Positions 53,179-64,000 of a stretch of 64,000 bases of DNA are shown here, piece after piece. The first letter of the stretch is position 1, and each line of letters begins with the position of its first letter. Where the stretch lies: assembly GCA_038087015.1 (NCBI GenBank), contig JASBNA010000107.1:31866-95865 (forward strand), in the 5' to 3' direction. Origin of the DNA: Cerrena zonata (lineage: Eukaryota > Basidiomycota > Agaricomycetes > Polyporales > Cerrenaceae). The notes beneath the pieces were generated by a model. It made no database searches. It was not told the DNA's origin and saw nothing but the letters and a program-made list of their open reading frames with translations. The translations under genes were made by a program, and so were the position numbers.

Positions 53179-53289
53179 CAGCCCCTTCAGTGCTCTTTTT
53201 CCGTACAACACGGTACTAAGTGGGGGGAATATGCCCATTACTTGTGGGTCAGTTGGGGCTGCGCGGCCATGTACATATTGCCGTACGGC

Positions 53290-54750
53290 GCGGGCCAATT
53301 GGCCTAACTGGATGCATGCTCTTACATTAGTGAGGCTCGAACAGTACAGGTGAGTCTGCGAGACTGGACTGATTTGATATGGGGTAGGTTACGTCCCAGT
53401 CCGCCTAACTAGAATAAATATTACCATTTTCTGATCCGTACACTGCGAGACAGTCAGCTTGACTGGATTTAATATTAATAATTTCTGTCCGTGCGTCGCG
53501 ACGCAATCCACCTGACTAGAATAAATATGAGTGTTATCATATACGCGTGCTGCGACCTGGTTGATCTGACTGGAATCAATAGTAATTTCTTATATCCATA
53601 TGCTACGTACCACGTAACGATCAGCCTGACTGGAATAAATATTAATGACTTCTGTCCGTGCGTCGCGGCCCAATTGTCCTGACTGGAATCAACATATCGC
53701 TCTCATACTTCGACCCAGTTGGCCTGACTGGAATAAAAATGATTGTTTTCTTGTCCGTGCGCTGCGACCCAGTCTGCCTGACTGGAATAATTATTATTAG
53801 TTCTCTGTTCGTATGCTACGGACTGATCGGCCTGACTGGAATAATCATCATTAGTTCTCTGGCCGTTTGCTACGGACTGGTCGGCCTGACTGGAATCAAA
53901 GTGGTTGTTTTCTTGTCCGTGCGCCGCGATCCAGTCTGCCTGACTGGAATTAGTATTATTAGTTCTCTTTCCGTTTGCTACGGACTGGTCGGCCTGACTG
54001 GAATCAAAGTGGTTGTTTTCCTGTCCGTGCGCCACGACCCAGTCTACCTGACTGGAATAATTATTATTAGTTCTCTGTTCGTATGCTGCGGACTGGTCAG
54101 CCTGACTGGAATAGAAGTGGTTATTTTCCTGTCCGTGCGCCGCGATCCAGTCTGCCTGACTGGAATTAGTATTATTAGTTCTCTTTCCGTTTGCTACGGA
54201 CTGGTCGGCCTGACTGGAATCAAAGTGGTTGTTTTCCTGTCCGTGCGCCGCGATCCAGTCTGCCTGACTGGAATAATCATCATTAGTTCTCTGGCCGTTT
54301 GCTACGGACTGGTCGGCCTGACTGGAATCAAAGTGGTTGTTTTCTTGTCCGTGCGCCGCGATCCAGTCTGACTGACTGGAATTATTATTATTAGTTCTCT
54401 GTTCGTTTGCTACGGACTGGTCGGCCTGACTGGAATCAAAGTGGTTGTTTTCTTGTCCGTGCACCACGACCCAGTCTGCCTGACTGGAATAATTATTATT
54501 AGTTCTCTGTTCGTATGCTATGAACCGGTCGGCCTGACTGGACTACATAGTAATGTTTTCTGTCCGTGCATCGCGACCCAATTGGCCTGACTAGAATAAT
54601 CATAATCGTTCCCCTGTCCGTGTGCTGTGAGACAGTCGGCCTGATTGGAATAAAGAGTAATATTGTCTTGTCCGTATACTATTACGAGATAGTCGGCCTG
54701 ACTGATACATCCCCTGTTATACGGACTACGAGCCAATCAGCCTGACTGCC
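53290..54750. repeat. 54-bp tandem repeat array
   Basis: The core GCCTGACTGGAAT recurs at exact 54-base steps (for example 53831, 53885, 53939, 53993). Two unit types mostly alternate, giving a 108-base higher-order unit: one carries TCCGTGCGCCGCGACCCAGTC and the other TTAGTTCTCTGTTCGT followed by a GCTACGGACTGGTCGG-like part. There are roughly 25 units, more degenerate at both edges. Many units contain the dyad CAGTC-N5-GACTG. Because 54 is a multiple of three, both strands are open for more than 230 codons (53658-54371 and 53703-54467). These are not genes. Confidence 0.92.
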
Positions 54751-54939
54751 ATAAGACTTGTGTTTTCTTTCATGGACTCCAGTTCAGAATGACGGACCAG
54801 CATAAAACAACTTATGCTGCGCTGGTAAGTAACGAATAATTCCGCCCGATACTCAGCTCACAAACAAAGAACTCTCACTCAATATACCCGAGAAATATTG
54901 CAACCATCACTTGTATTATACATGATTCATAGAACGTAC

Positions 54940-55035
54940 CCGATCCGGCATCCGTATCTGATGTCCGCATTGACATCCGGCATCGACATCGGCCTTCATA
55001 TTCCTTTCCACTGATCCGGCATCCGGATCAATCGA
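54940..55035. repeat. Cluster of GATCCGGCATCCG motifs
   Basis: Four close occurrences of CATCCGG or GATCCGG lie between the tandem array and the accessory gene, overlapping its last codons. The same hexamer ATCCGG is enriched across the element. Confidence 0.6.
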
Positions 55036-55817
55036 GTTCCATTGGGGTATTGTCCTGAAATTCTCGCAGTTTTCTAACAGCACGAGCAAGAAGGTCTTGA
55101 GATTGAGTTAATCTCCGGACGTATTGTCCAATAAGGTCTCGAGGGACAGAGACGTTGTAGAGCCATTTCTTGCAGAGCATCAACAGTCAGTTGCTATATG
55201 GATGCTGAATAAGAGTCATACCTCCTTTTCTGGCTGGTCCCACCAGTGCGGTTTATCCTCAACTGCATCCGTGCTCTCGTTGTAAGTCCACCAATGACTC
55301 TCCCCTTGTGCGATTTGGGGGACTGTTCCATCAAAGAGCTCTGATAAGTTGCCCATGGATGGTGCATTGGGGTCCGGTAGCTGAGTCCAGTCAATGACCG
55401 GAGGATAGCCATCAATATGCAACCACCGGAACCTCACGTCGATAGCCTTGCTCAGACGTGTGGTCATCAACCCACGCAGACACATCTGTGCTAGAGCCTT
55501 TTCTAAATGTTCCTATTGTACCTATAGCTTACGCCGGATGAAACTCAGAGTGGAGCACTCACTGTTTCTATAGTCAACCCAATTTCCCACCTGTTGTAAA
55601 TGAGGATTTTCTCGTAATCCTCGGTCCGTTCCAGAACAGTCTTAAATGCTCTGGCGGCTTCATCCAACCTCCACATCCGATACAAGACTCTCCATGCTAT
55701 GTGTCCCTCAATTGAGTATCTATGGTAGTCACAGGTAACAGTAATCAGTGTTATTCCTAGAAGAGAAAATGATCAAACAACAGACTGCGGTTCACCAGTG
55801 CTTTCTTGGTCTGCCAT
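55028..55817 (-). CDS. KDZ-element accessory protein, 215 aa
   Basis: My model is complement(join(55028..55168, 55222..55512, 55563..55756, 55796..55817)), 648 nt or 215 aa with all phases consistent. The protein opens MADQESTGITLITVTCDYHR, then has YSIEGHIAWRVLYRMW and a Trp-rich middle (HWWTYNESTDAV, PHWWDQPEKE). It ends in a charged helical segment (LLARAVRKLREF). Intron 1 is only 39 bases, and the start is chosen because it gives phase agreement. I recognise no named domain. Its position, 134 bases after the transposase stop and on the same strand, suggests it is cargo or a helper of the transposon. Confidence 0.75.
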
Positions 55818-55951
55818 TGTTAGATGGTGAAGGTAACAGATGAGGTGATTGATACTTATCAGATCAATGGAGAAAACTTTCCCACACATATATACAAACA
55901 GAGGTACACAGTATCACATATCACAAAACACCCTATATATAGAACATATAT

Positions 55952-58900
55952 CTATCCGGTCATGCGAGCGAGGGCATTATCTACTTGACTTGCAAGTAAA
56001 TCCCAAGTTTTTGCTTGCTTTCGGGCATAGAATTGAAGCTTTGGATGCTCAGCTTCCACTTCCGCCGCACGAGAAAGCCATAGGTTCTTTCGATGCAGGT
56101 GGAATAGTCGTGTCCATTGCATCTCGGCTTGAGTGAGCGCAAGTTCCTCCGCCCAGCGATCCCGCCTAGACTTTGCTCGAAGCCAATTGACGCGGTACAC
56201 TGCAGGATATTATTTCAGACAAAGAAAAAAGTAACGGAGGTGCAACATACATTCGTCCATCCATGCCGGATCTTCTCCTGGATTGTGTTGTGTATGCCAA
56301 ATCCACGGAAGACCATTATTCCTCTCCCCACGTGCATTTGGATCCACAACGGCAGTACTTGCAGAAAGATCCGCTTTGTTCAATACCTTGAACTTTGATA
56401 GAACGTCCGGTGGCGCTCCTAAAACCTCTAACGCACGTCTCGCGGAGGTATAAACCTGAGCAGCCTGGTCAATAGTCATTTGAAGGGTATGCTTCTCTGC
56501 GTAGCTTCTCAATCGATTTTTATATCCGGAGTTTGCACTTCCAGTACGGAATTTAGTCCGGAAATTGAAGGACTTTTGTCCGATGGCAATCCGGAGGAAG
56601 CGTAATGCATCATTTGCTTGGCCAATTCGCAAGTCTAGCTCAATGGCAGCAAGGCCTTGTATGCGTGTTTTACAGGCAACTTTGCCAAATGATGATGGGA
56701 GTGGAATGGCCAAACGTTCTGCTGACCGACCATCGGATACATCGAACAACGTTGCATCCGGATCGAGTTCGCCATCCGGTTCATTCTCGTCATCTGCGGC
56801 AATGTCCATCCAGTCATCTGGAGTCGCAGAATATTCCGGATCTGGTTCGTTAGCTATGGATACAAAGCCTCGTGATTTTGCTCGAAAGTCATCAATCTGC
56901 TCTTGCAGACCTTGGCGTTTCTCCAGAATCTTCTGAGTCTCATCCGGGGTCGGATATTTCCCTGCTTTCCGGACCTCCTTTCGAAGTTCAATCCTACCAC
57001 CAATTAGCCGGATCGGTTGTGCTACAGAAGTCACTTACTGCTGCTCTGTGATACGAATACCAGACGTTATCCATGATGTTGAGCCTCTGATGGTGGATGT
57101 GTTGGGCTGCAACTCCCTATAGATCCAGACGTTAGCCATCACTGTCTTTCCGGGTGCTATGGATAAGGATCAGCAGGTAACAGAGGGATAGGAGGATTAA
57201 GCAAACCTTCGTCCTCTTTGACATCAAAAATGTCCATAGCAGTAGGATCCTCATCTCGTCTCTCTTGGGCATCTGCCTCCTCAGTAGTCCACAGATCACA
57301 TTTCTGTTGGCCTACGGACGCACAAAGTGATACGAAGTCTTCTTCGGATTCTGCTGCCTGCTCGACCGCATTCTCCCACTTGCGGAAGATTGATAAAACT
57401 GATGGCAAGATGTTGTTATTAGAGATAAAGTCTAGATATAGGGAATGTATGGTCTTACCCATTCCAATTAGTTTCTTCCAGTTCGAATCAGCCATATGTG
57501 CATCTAAGTACTCCTGACGATGAAACCATGACATTGCTCTGGCACTCGAAGCCGTATAGTTCAGCAAGTTCCAAAGTGTTTCAATGATCTCCCCGTCGAG
57601 CATTCCTGCACCTTGGATGAAGGTGGGGGCATATCTAGCAAAGCATTCCTTCACATGTCCATGTACGTGGAAGAGTCCGATTCCCCGTTTGAATTCAACA
57701 CCATCCGGCAGTCGTAAATGGTCAGGCATACCAAGTAATCGTTTGAGGAAGTTGACCCAAAACTGACACATGATGTCATAAAGAAGGAAGACCAGGAGGG
57801 ACTGCCGGATATAGAGAATTGCTTGAATAAATGCATAATCCATATAGCGTTGCCTTTGGAGATATTAGCAACATGTAATCATATATGATATGTTCTTACC
57901 CTTCGCCTTTACGAAAGTTGACAACTGAATGAGGGTAAAAGCAACCATGGCGTCCGCACGCAATTGCACCAATCCCTGTGACATCTAGATGTGCATGTGA
58001 CCTATTTTGTTGGGTCACAGCACGATGTTCGTGACAGGACGGCTCCTGATTGAAGCAATGTTATGGACATGAGGACAAAATCAAATGTCAAATTCACTGA
58101 CCAAGGTAACCGGATCAGATGTTAAAGACAGATATGCCTCAAAGGGTGCACGGGTCACCATATACCCATGTCCATCACTAAGAGGTACATCATCCGCATC
58201 ATACTTCATCATTAAATGATCTTGTTTGAAGTTTCCATCCGCTAGCAGCGTCCGCATATATTTCTTCCTATCAATTGCTCAGCATCCGTCCGGGTCACGC
58301 AAACCAGATACATACCGATCCGGATCACTCTGCCAGTCATCCGGAAGATTTACGCCCGGCTGCGGACAAGTAGGACAGAAGAGTGCTAAGCCTCCAGGTG
58401 GTATCGCATCGGTTGGACTATATGCATATCCAGCTCGTTGCCGGGCCTTCAAATTTCTCCATTCTCGTGCAATCTGCAACAGCTCCCGGTATCGATTTGG
58501 AACCATAGTAGGGAAGGCATTTGCTGTGAGACGTGTAAGTTTGTCGTAATGTTTGGCCGCAGATGCTTTGGTTTCCAAGTTTTCAAGATCATAGTCATCC
58601 AGTGAGTCAAATGTGAAGACAGTCCTGGTCTTCTTCCGCGATGCCGGATAGAGTCCCATGTACAGCATCTGGTTGAAGATCGGTACGTCCTGTCCTAACA
58701 AGCAGCGACATGGACGTATTCGAAGCTCATAGACCCCTGAGGCATGTACCGCCGTAATCAAGGGACAACGATGTATGTCATACCCTCTATCCGGCTTCTT
58801 TGCACGAAGGGGAATACCCCCTGTCATAGGGTCTCTCCATGAGTCCTCATCGTCACTGTCGATATCAAGAAACGGATCGATTTGATTAGATGGATGGGGA

Positions 58901-59629
58901 GTATTTTCAGGAGGAACACCAGGGTCGGATATGGAATCCACATCCATGAAGTCAGATTCCACATCAGAGACCAATCCGGACGTTGTATTTGGATGACGAT
59001 ATGCGGGACACAGATCTCCACCATGGCCCAAGTTCAATGTGAGTCCCGCCTTAGAAAGTGATGACCGATGGAATGCCTTTCCATCCCACCGAGATACTGA
59101 ATGGAAAGGAAGGTTCAGGTGTGACCGGCGAATACACTCGCTACAATAAACCGGATCCCCAAAACAGGAGTGACATCTCCATTGCATTGGGTTGGACTCT
59201 TTCACAGACTTGCAGATTCTGCAAATTCTGTTAAGAGGGGGAGCATCGCGTTCAGCAATTATTCTCAGGATTTGGTCTCGACACCCCAAGAACTCTCGAA
59301 GTAGATCATTTTGGTTCTATATGTCATATTAATTATTATTGTATGGACATGGTACAACGATCTCTTACATTACTCCTGACTGGCAGACGTCCAAGATCAT
59401 GATGTACAGAATCTTGCATATCATGATCGAAATCTCCAGCCCATTGACCATCCGGGTTAGGGAAAGATGTTGATTGGAAATAATGCTGAGTGGGTTCCTG
59501 CTGACTTCGTCCAAGGGGAATCTTACGAAGTTTTCGACGTTTATGGTGAGAGCGCAAGGACGATTCCTCATAGACATTATTGAGGGCATCGTCAGCATGC
59601 TGTTCTTTCCTGCGTCGTCCGGGAGCCAT
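55952..59629 (-). CDS. KDZ transposase with CxC2 cysteine cluster, 1109 aa
   Basis: My model is complement(join(55952..56199, 56251..56993, 57039..57156, 57207..57853, 57900..58045, 58102..58267, 58316..59316, 59369..59629)), 3330 nt, in frame. After a basic N-terminus (MAPGRRRKEQ) comes a CxC2-type zinc-binding cluster at 119-153 (CRIC, CHSC, CSEC, H). The RNase H-fold core follows, with LLADGNFK (Asp about 431), CGRHGCF (about 506-512), LLYDIMCQ (Asp about 551), FHVHGHVKEC and MLDGEIIETLW (Glu about 613). I infer D431, D551 and E613 to be the catalytic triad. The C-terminal helical part has QANDALRFLR and LSASTAVVDPNARG. By family knowledge it cuts and joins the element's DNA in the nucleus. 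No stop or frameshift was found, so it may be active. Confidence 0.92.
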
Positions 59630-59699
59630 ATGAAGTTTTGGAGTAGAGATAGGATTTCAGAATTTGTAGAATATAATAAACTCAATAGTGCAAACGTCT

Positions 59700-61069
59700 T
59701 TACGGTACAGATCTCATATCCTTAGGCATACGTCTGCGAATGTTATGCCTCTGCGACCCAATGTAGCTATTGTACTCATGCTGAGTCATCCATGGCGCGG
59801 ATTGAATACCCAGCTCCTTCTGAATGTTTTTCCGCATGTACAGCGCCAAAGTGACCCGAGGTGAAACCCGTCGGACTCCATGCCAGAGAGCCCTCCCACC
59901 AAAGATGCAAATTGTGCCGGGAGGATTATTTACCCGGATGCCCAAGTTGGCTAGATAGAGAGGCGCATGATCATATGGTCCGAAAGACAATAGGAAGTCA
60001 AACCATTTCCATGACTCGTGAAGGTCTCGATGGAAAGGAGACTCCCGGTTGCTGATAACTGATATGGCGGTGAACACCATAGGCCATCTTTCCAGAGCCT
60101 CCTTGCAGTCTCCGGATGCGATTATTCTCTCCTTCATCTCTTTGGCCATCTTGTACTGGCGGGGATGAGTTATAGCGAGGATACCAGACACCACAGCGAA
60201 TGGATCGCGAGCGACAGAGAGAAATTCGTGTCCTTCTGACCGTTTCAAAAATGGTGTGGTGTAAGGGGGGCTCTGTAGGGATCATATATCAACACCATAA
60301 ATATTCCGGATAAGGGTTGACCCATTACCTTGTGACCAGCCATGTACCATGCTGGGGAGAGATTTGCTAACCCTGTCGAAATGTAGTCGTTGTCAGGTTC
60401 AAAGTATGCTGAATCTGTTCGCCATGAGCCACTTTCTTCAGGTTCATGAAATTTCTTGGTGAACGAAGGCTCAAGAATGCACACTGCTTGATAAAGCTTA
60501 TCCTGTCGATAAATGATTAGACATCTCGATGAACGGCATGCTAACCCACAAACCTGGTAATGAGATGGTATAATTGATGGAAGAATCCACGTGATAATTC
60601 TTCCGGATGGATCAGCAATTACGCGTGGCTCGTCAACTCGGGCAGTAGGAGAATACTGCGGAGGCCATCGTTTGAGAATCTCTTCCTCCCGCTGAATGTT
60701 GCCACCGCATCCAAGAGAACTACGTTTACAGTCCGTGCAATAATCGGCAAAGTCCCAGGAGATGTATGCTAACAGGAAAGCAGTCAATTACGTACTTGCT
60801 GAAGGTGAGACATACCCACTGATGTTGGTAAATGCAACGATAAGCATTCTAACCGCATTGGTACATACATCAAGCAACTCGTGGCTCCATCCGGATGGGG
60901 AATCCGGTGCCTTAGGTGGGCTAGGGTGCAAGGTCGTTGCTGCAAGTAGGTGCTTGAATAGTTTCTGCATGAATTCAGCCACATCGGATGAGTGTTGATC
61001 TCCGTTGATGTCGGGGATGCAAATAGCCATCCTGAGAAGTAGAAAGGGTGACGTCAGAGATGCACACAT
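59700..61069 (-). CDS. TET/JBP-family 2OG-Fe(II) dioxygenase
   Basis: My model is complement(join(59700..60272, 60329..60502, 60554..60768, 60820..61069)), 1212 nt or 403 aa. An alternative start at 61030 removes 13 residues. The N-terminal half includes PRVIADPSGRIITWILP, as in fungal TET/JBP proteins. The catalytic double-stranded beta-helix shows SPFHRDLHESW (iron ligands H294 and D296) and GGRALWHGVRRVSPR (second His 344, 2-oxoglutarate-contacting Arg near 352). Relatives oxidise 5-methylcytosine or thymine in DNA. The substrate here is inferred to be 5-methylcytosine. The stop lies 70 bases before the transposase start on the same strand, consistent with life inside a KDZ element. The second intron is a multiple of three and open, so it could be missed by annotation. 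Confidence 0.88.
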
Positions 61070-61341
61070 CGCTTCTGTATGCCATATAGTATTTATGTTG
61101 CGGCTTGTTTTGATGTTGATGGTTAGGCAACCTGAAACCTCAAATGAACGATCCGGAAATCTCAGATGAATGATCTAGAATCTCAGATCCCAGATCCGAT
61201 TGTCATCAAATCTAGATGTATCCGATCGAGCATAGCCGCAGCCGCATGGTCTCAAGCTGGATGAATGTTGCACCCTGAACTATGTTACAATCGTATATTT
61301 GAACTTGAACAACTTCAACTTCAACTTCAACGTTCTCAGTA
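61070..61341. promoter_or_regulatory. Divergent promoter between dioxygenase and HMG-like gene
   Basis: These 272 bases separate oppositely oriented start codons. They contain repeats of an AATCTCAGAT-like unit (61150-61200), a GATCCGGAAA site and the direct repeat CTTCAACTTCAACTTCAAC ending just before the plus-strand ATG at 61342. A single region probably drives both genes. Confidence 0.55.
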
Positions 61342-63945
61342 ATGGCGAAGACTAAGCAGGCTACGTACAACTTTAGTCCGGCACAATGTGTTCACCTTGA
61401 GACAGTTCTACCTCAATATGTCGATTATTTGAAAGATGACGACGTTGACGGATGTGATCAAACAATAGCGGAAGCAGCATCTATCATCTGTACTGAAGCA
61501 GGAATCCAGGATGAAGCGAAGAAGGAATCTGTAACTGCAGTATGAGTTTTCACAGCAGTATCCACATCCCCCCTTACATTACTAACCAAAGTATATTCAG
61601 AGCGTTCGTCAGTGGCTTATAATCAAGGCAAGCAATGAGAAGAAATCCCGAGTGGTGAAACCATTTGAGGTGACTGGGGTACAATCGTTCCATACTGCCC
61701 AGTGGGAGAAGAAGATCAAACCGGAGGTCCTCAAATTGAAAAAGTTCGACTGTCCTCATCCAAACAAGCACCCCCACTGGTTGAAGGAAATTATGGCTAC
61801 CAGGGATACTCTGTGGTCTGAGTTGACCGACGATGAACGTAAAGAGTATGAAGTTCGAGCACTGGAGTTCAACGAAGGCACTGTCGCCAAAGATATCAAA
61901 GCATTGTCAGTGACTTATACTAGTATTCATGATGATAGAGCTGATCATAATCACATATTGTGACAGGTACGGCGATAAACACTTTGAGGAAGAGTTGCAG
62001 AAGGTTCTAAACCGCTTTGGTGATATGTTCGATGCGCGTATTATTGCCGTTACCGTTCGACCGGGTACTCAAGGAATCATGTCTTCCATGTACGATGGCA
62101 ATTGCTTTCACCTCGCCGGAATAACACTGATAGGTGGGATATTGAAATAGATTGGAGTCAAAAGGCACGTCAAAGTTCATGAAAACTATCCCTGAGCCGA
62201 AGAAATATCAGTGGAAACCGGCAGAGTATGTGGCCAAGATGCAGGAGGAGCTTGGAGCCGAAGACGGTGGCGACCCAGATGATTCAACTCTCCGGATGAC
62301 GTACGATGCGAATAGAAGGCCGCTACTGCCAAGAGGACCATACGATAGGCAGACGGAAACCCTAAGAACTTTGCTTGCTGACCTTGTAAGGGAGAATTAC
62401 AGTAGGCACATTCTCTGATACAATCACAGCGAAATTGACATAGCCGGATAATTAGACAGGGTCTTGGGATATCCGAAAGCTGTTGTAGGACCTCCTTGGA
62501 CAAAGATGACCGGTCATTGGTCTCAGTACATCGAGCCGAAATACCTCCCCCCTCAGTCATCACTTCCGGATGATTTTGACTTAGACGGTTTGGTATTGCA
62601 GCGACCTCAGAAAATGCCGCTCCCATTTATCCTTCAATGGGCCGACCATTTGGTACAAAGACAAGATATGAAGGCCAGAGGGGAGTTGGAGGACGGTGAG
62701 CAAGTGTTTAGTTGGAAGATATACTGGTCGACGAAACGAGAGAAATGGGTTCCGGAGGGAGAGCCAAATGTGGTGGATGAGGATGGAAAGAAACGTCGAC
62801 GCAAGAGAAAACGTGTTGCACGGGAGGACATACAGGACGAGGAGGAAGAGGTGGAAGAGGAGATCGCAAAGGGATTGAACCGCCTGGATTCGCCCATCGA
62901 TTTTGGCCCGGATGAGAGGGATCCGGTACTGGATGTGGTCAAGTCCAATGCGGATGCCTCTGGCTCACGGATGAAGGGAAAGGAAAGTATCCGCCCAGGC
63001 TCACCCGCTTCCGTTGGCGATATATGGTCAGATAGGGTGACATTCCTCCACCAGCTATGTGATGACATGAACTTCCGAAAGCTTGTGAATTGGCTGGACA
63101 CTTTCCAGGTACGTCAACTGCACGAGAATGTGCAATGAGAGGCGTTACTGATTTCGTTATGGTAGACTGATACACAGCTTCGTGGTGAAATAATTCCACG
63201 GGCGTTCCCAGTCCTTGGATCTATTGGATGGGAGAATCCATTACCGTACCTTCCTGCATCCGTTCACACCGCGGTTAATGGCAGTACAATGATGGAGTCT
63301 CTTCTGACTTTATGGGAGACTCACTGTCAGATGCTATGGGGTGTAGACGGAGCTGTGGAGGAGCTACTTCTGATTGCAGGTCAGCTTATCCGTGACATAC
63401 GGGTTGCTCAATTTGCCCAACGGGATGCTGAAGATCCGTGGCCGGCACATCTTCCTACATTTCTCTCTCACACGAATTTCTCAATGGAGACGGAGGACCG
63501 AATTTCCTCTGTTTGTCTTGCCATATGGAAGACGATATGTTATACCGCGCAGATGGAACTGTTCGGGCAGATGCAACTCACACCGGACGTACTTGGCCAA
63601 GCCGACCATGGAGCATCCGGATCCAACACCAGGGCACTATTGGGGGTTGACGGAATACAATCTTCTCTTAGTACAGCACCAGAAAGTACTATTCCATTAC
63701 CTCCCGACTTCTCTGCTCCACAACCAGCCTCAGTCGTACCATCTGCTGTGTCCGACCCGTTGCATGTAACTGGTGATCTATCCACACCACCATATGTTGT
63801 GACACCCAATCCTCCCCCGGAAGTCCATGTTCAGGTTAAAGAGAACGCCAAGCCCATTAAACCTCGTCAGCCACAAAGAAAGAAGCTAAAGCAGAGTGCT
63901 CCAGGTCCCTCTACTACCAAGGATAATGTTGGAATAGGCAAGTGA
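61342..63945 (+). CDS. KDZ-associated HMG-like nuclear protein (probably 3'-incomplete)
   Basis: My model is join(61342..61539, 61601..61905, 61967..62089, 62151..62401, 62456..63108, 63166..63945), giving 769 aa if the TGA at 63943-63945 is used. Just before that stop is GTGACC, and the window ends at CTCATAG|GTGC, a good acceptor. The frame more likely continues past 64000. Residues about 125-167 (ATRDTLWSELTDDERKEYE) resemble the helical core of an HMG box. KKRRRKRKR near 404-412 looks like a nuclear localisation signal, and an acidic run EDIQDEEEEVEEE follows. HMG-type genes accompany KDZ-TET elements, so a DNA-binding helper role is likely but not shown. The splice at 62402 was chosen over a nearby GTAAGG because only it keeps the frame. 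Confidence 0.7.
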
Positions 63946-64000
63946 CCGTATACACCTACCGCGATAGCCTATTGACACTGACTGGATTCCTCATAGGTGC

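Larger units (their letters stand above)
53179..64000. mobile_element. KDZ-TET DNA transposon, left part
   Basis: It begins exactly where NLR4 homology stops, with CAGCCCCTTCAGTGCTC. Inside are a 54-bp tandem array, then three minus-strand genes (accessory, KDZ transposase, TET/JBP dioxygenase) and one divergent plus-strand gene. KDZ transposons linked to TET/JBP genes and HMG-type proteins are known from basidiomycetes. The right end is outside the window, so terminal repeats and target duplication cannot be verified. The repeat array could also be an independent satellite. Confidence 0.8.

Noticed and set aside
53658..54467. Two long overlapping open frames, 237 codons on plus and 254 on minus
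   Set aside because: They are by-products of the 54-bp tandem repeat, whose length is a multiple of three and which lacks stops in these frames.
53290..54750. Regular repeats resembling a CRISPR array
   Set aside because: Units are contiguous and related along their whole length, with no unique spacers, and the genome is eukaryotic.
62386..62459. Intron with donor GTAAGG at 62386 and acceptor CAG at 62459 in the HMG-like gene
   Set aside because: This pair breaks the reading frame. The pair 62402/62455 keeps it and gives a continuous protein.

Overview
The window looks like accessory DNA from an agaricomycete (mushroom-class basidiomycete). Coding frames are cut by many 39-64 bp GT-AG introns, often with a CTAAT-like branch site. 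The proteins are basidiomycete-type NACHT-WD40 STAND/NLR receptors and a KDZ transposon carrying a TET/JBP dioxygenase. The species cannot be named from the sequence.

Positions 1-53178 hold a tandem, all-plus-strand cluster of five related NLR genes. Each starts with a 25-nt first exon, then a C2-like domain, a helical segment, a NACHT NTPase and, in complete copies, a long WD40 propeller region. I spliced each copy by hand. Three give uninterrupted frames: NLR1 (2822-7989, 1594 aa), NLR2 (17612-23082, 1678 aa) and NLR3b (35978-41207, 1616 aa). NLR3a (31277-33275) is cut off after NACHT and keeps an open 556-codon frame. NLR4 (50926-53178) has a 1-nt frameshift and is then broken by a transposon. 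There are two subfamilies. A is NLR1, 3a and 3b. B is NLR2 and 4, with a Pro/Glu-rich linker and one extra intron. NLR3a and 3b share a patchwork of near-identical and diverged tracts, as gene conversion would leave.

The spaces between NLRs (2.7-9.7 kb) have no gene I can name. They are built from old, diverged copies of shared modules. These include a recurring 20-bp motif and minus-strand coding-like fragments that suggest a decayed gene family interleaved with the NLRs. Two non-autonomous DNA transposons (13817-14483 and 14830-15538) share terminal inverted repeats and have 6-bp target duplications. For the first, a paralogous empty site lies near 48490.

Positions 53179-64000 hold the left part of a large KDZ element inserted in NLR4. 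It contains about 1.45 kb of 54-bp tandem repeats, a 215-aa accessory gene (minus), an intact 1109-aa CxC2-KDZ transposase (minus) and an intact TET/JBP-type 2OG-Fe(II) dioxygenase (minus, about 403 aa). A divergent plus-strand gene encodes an HMG-like, basic/acidic nuclear-type protein that probably runs past the window. The transposase and dioxygenase keep their expected active-site residues, so the element may be recent or still competent. The hexamer ATCCGG is strongly over-represented across it.
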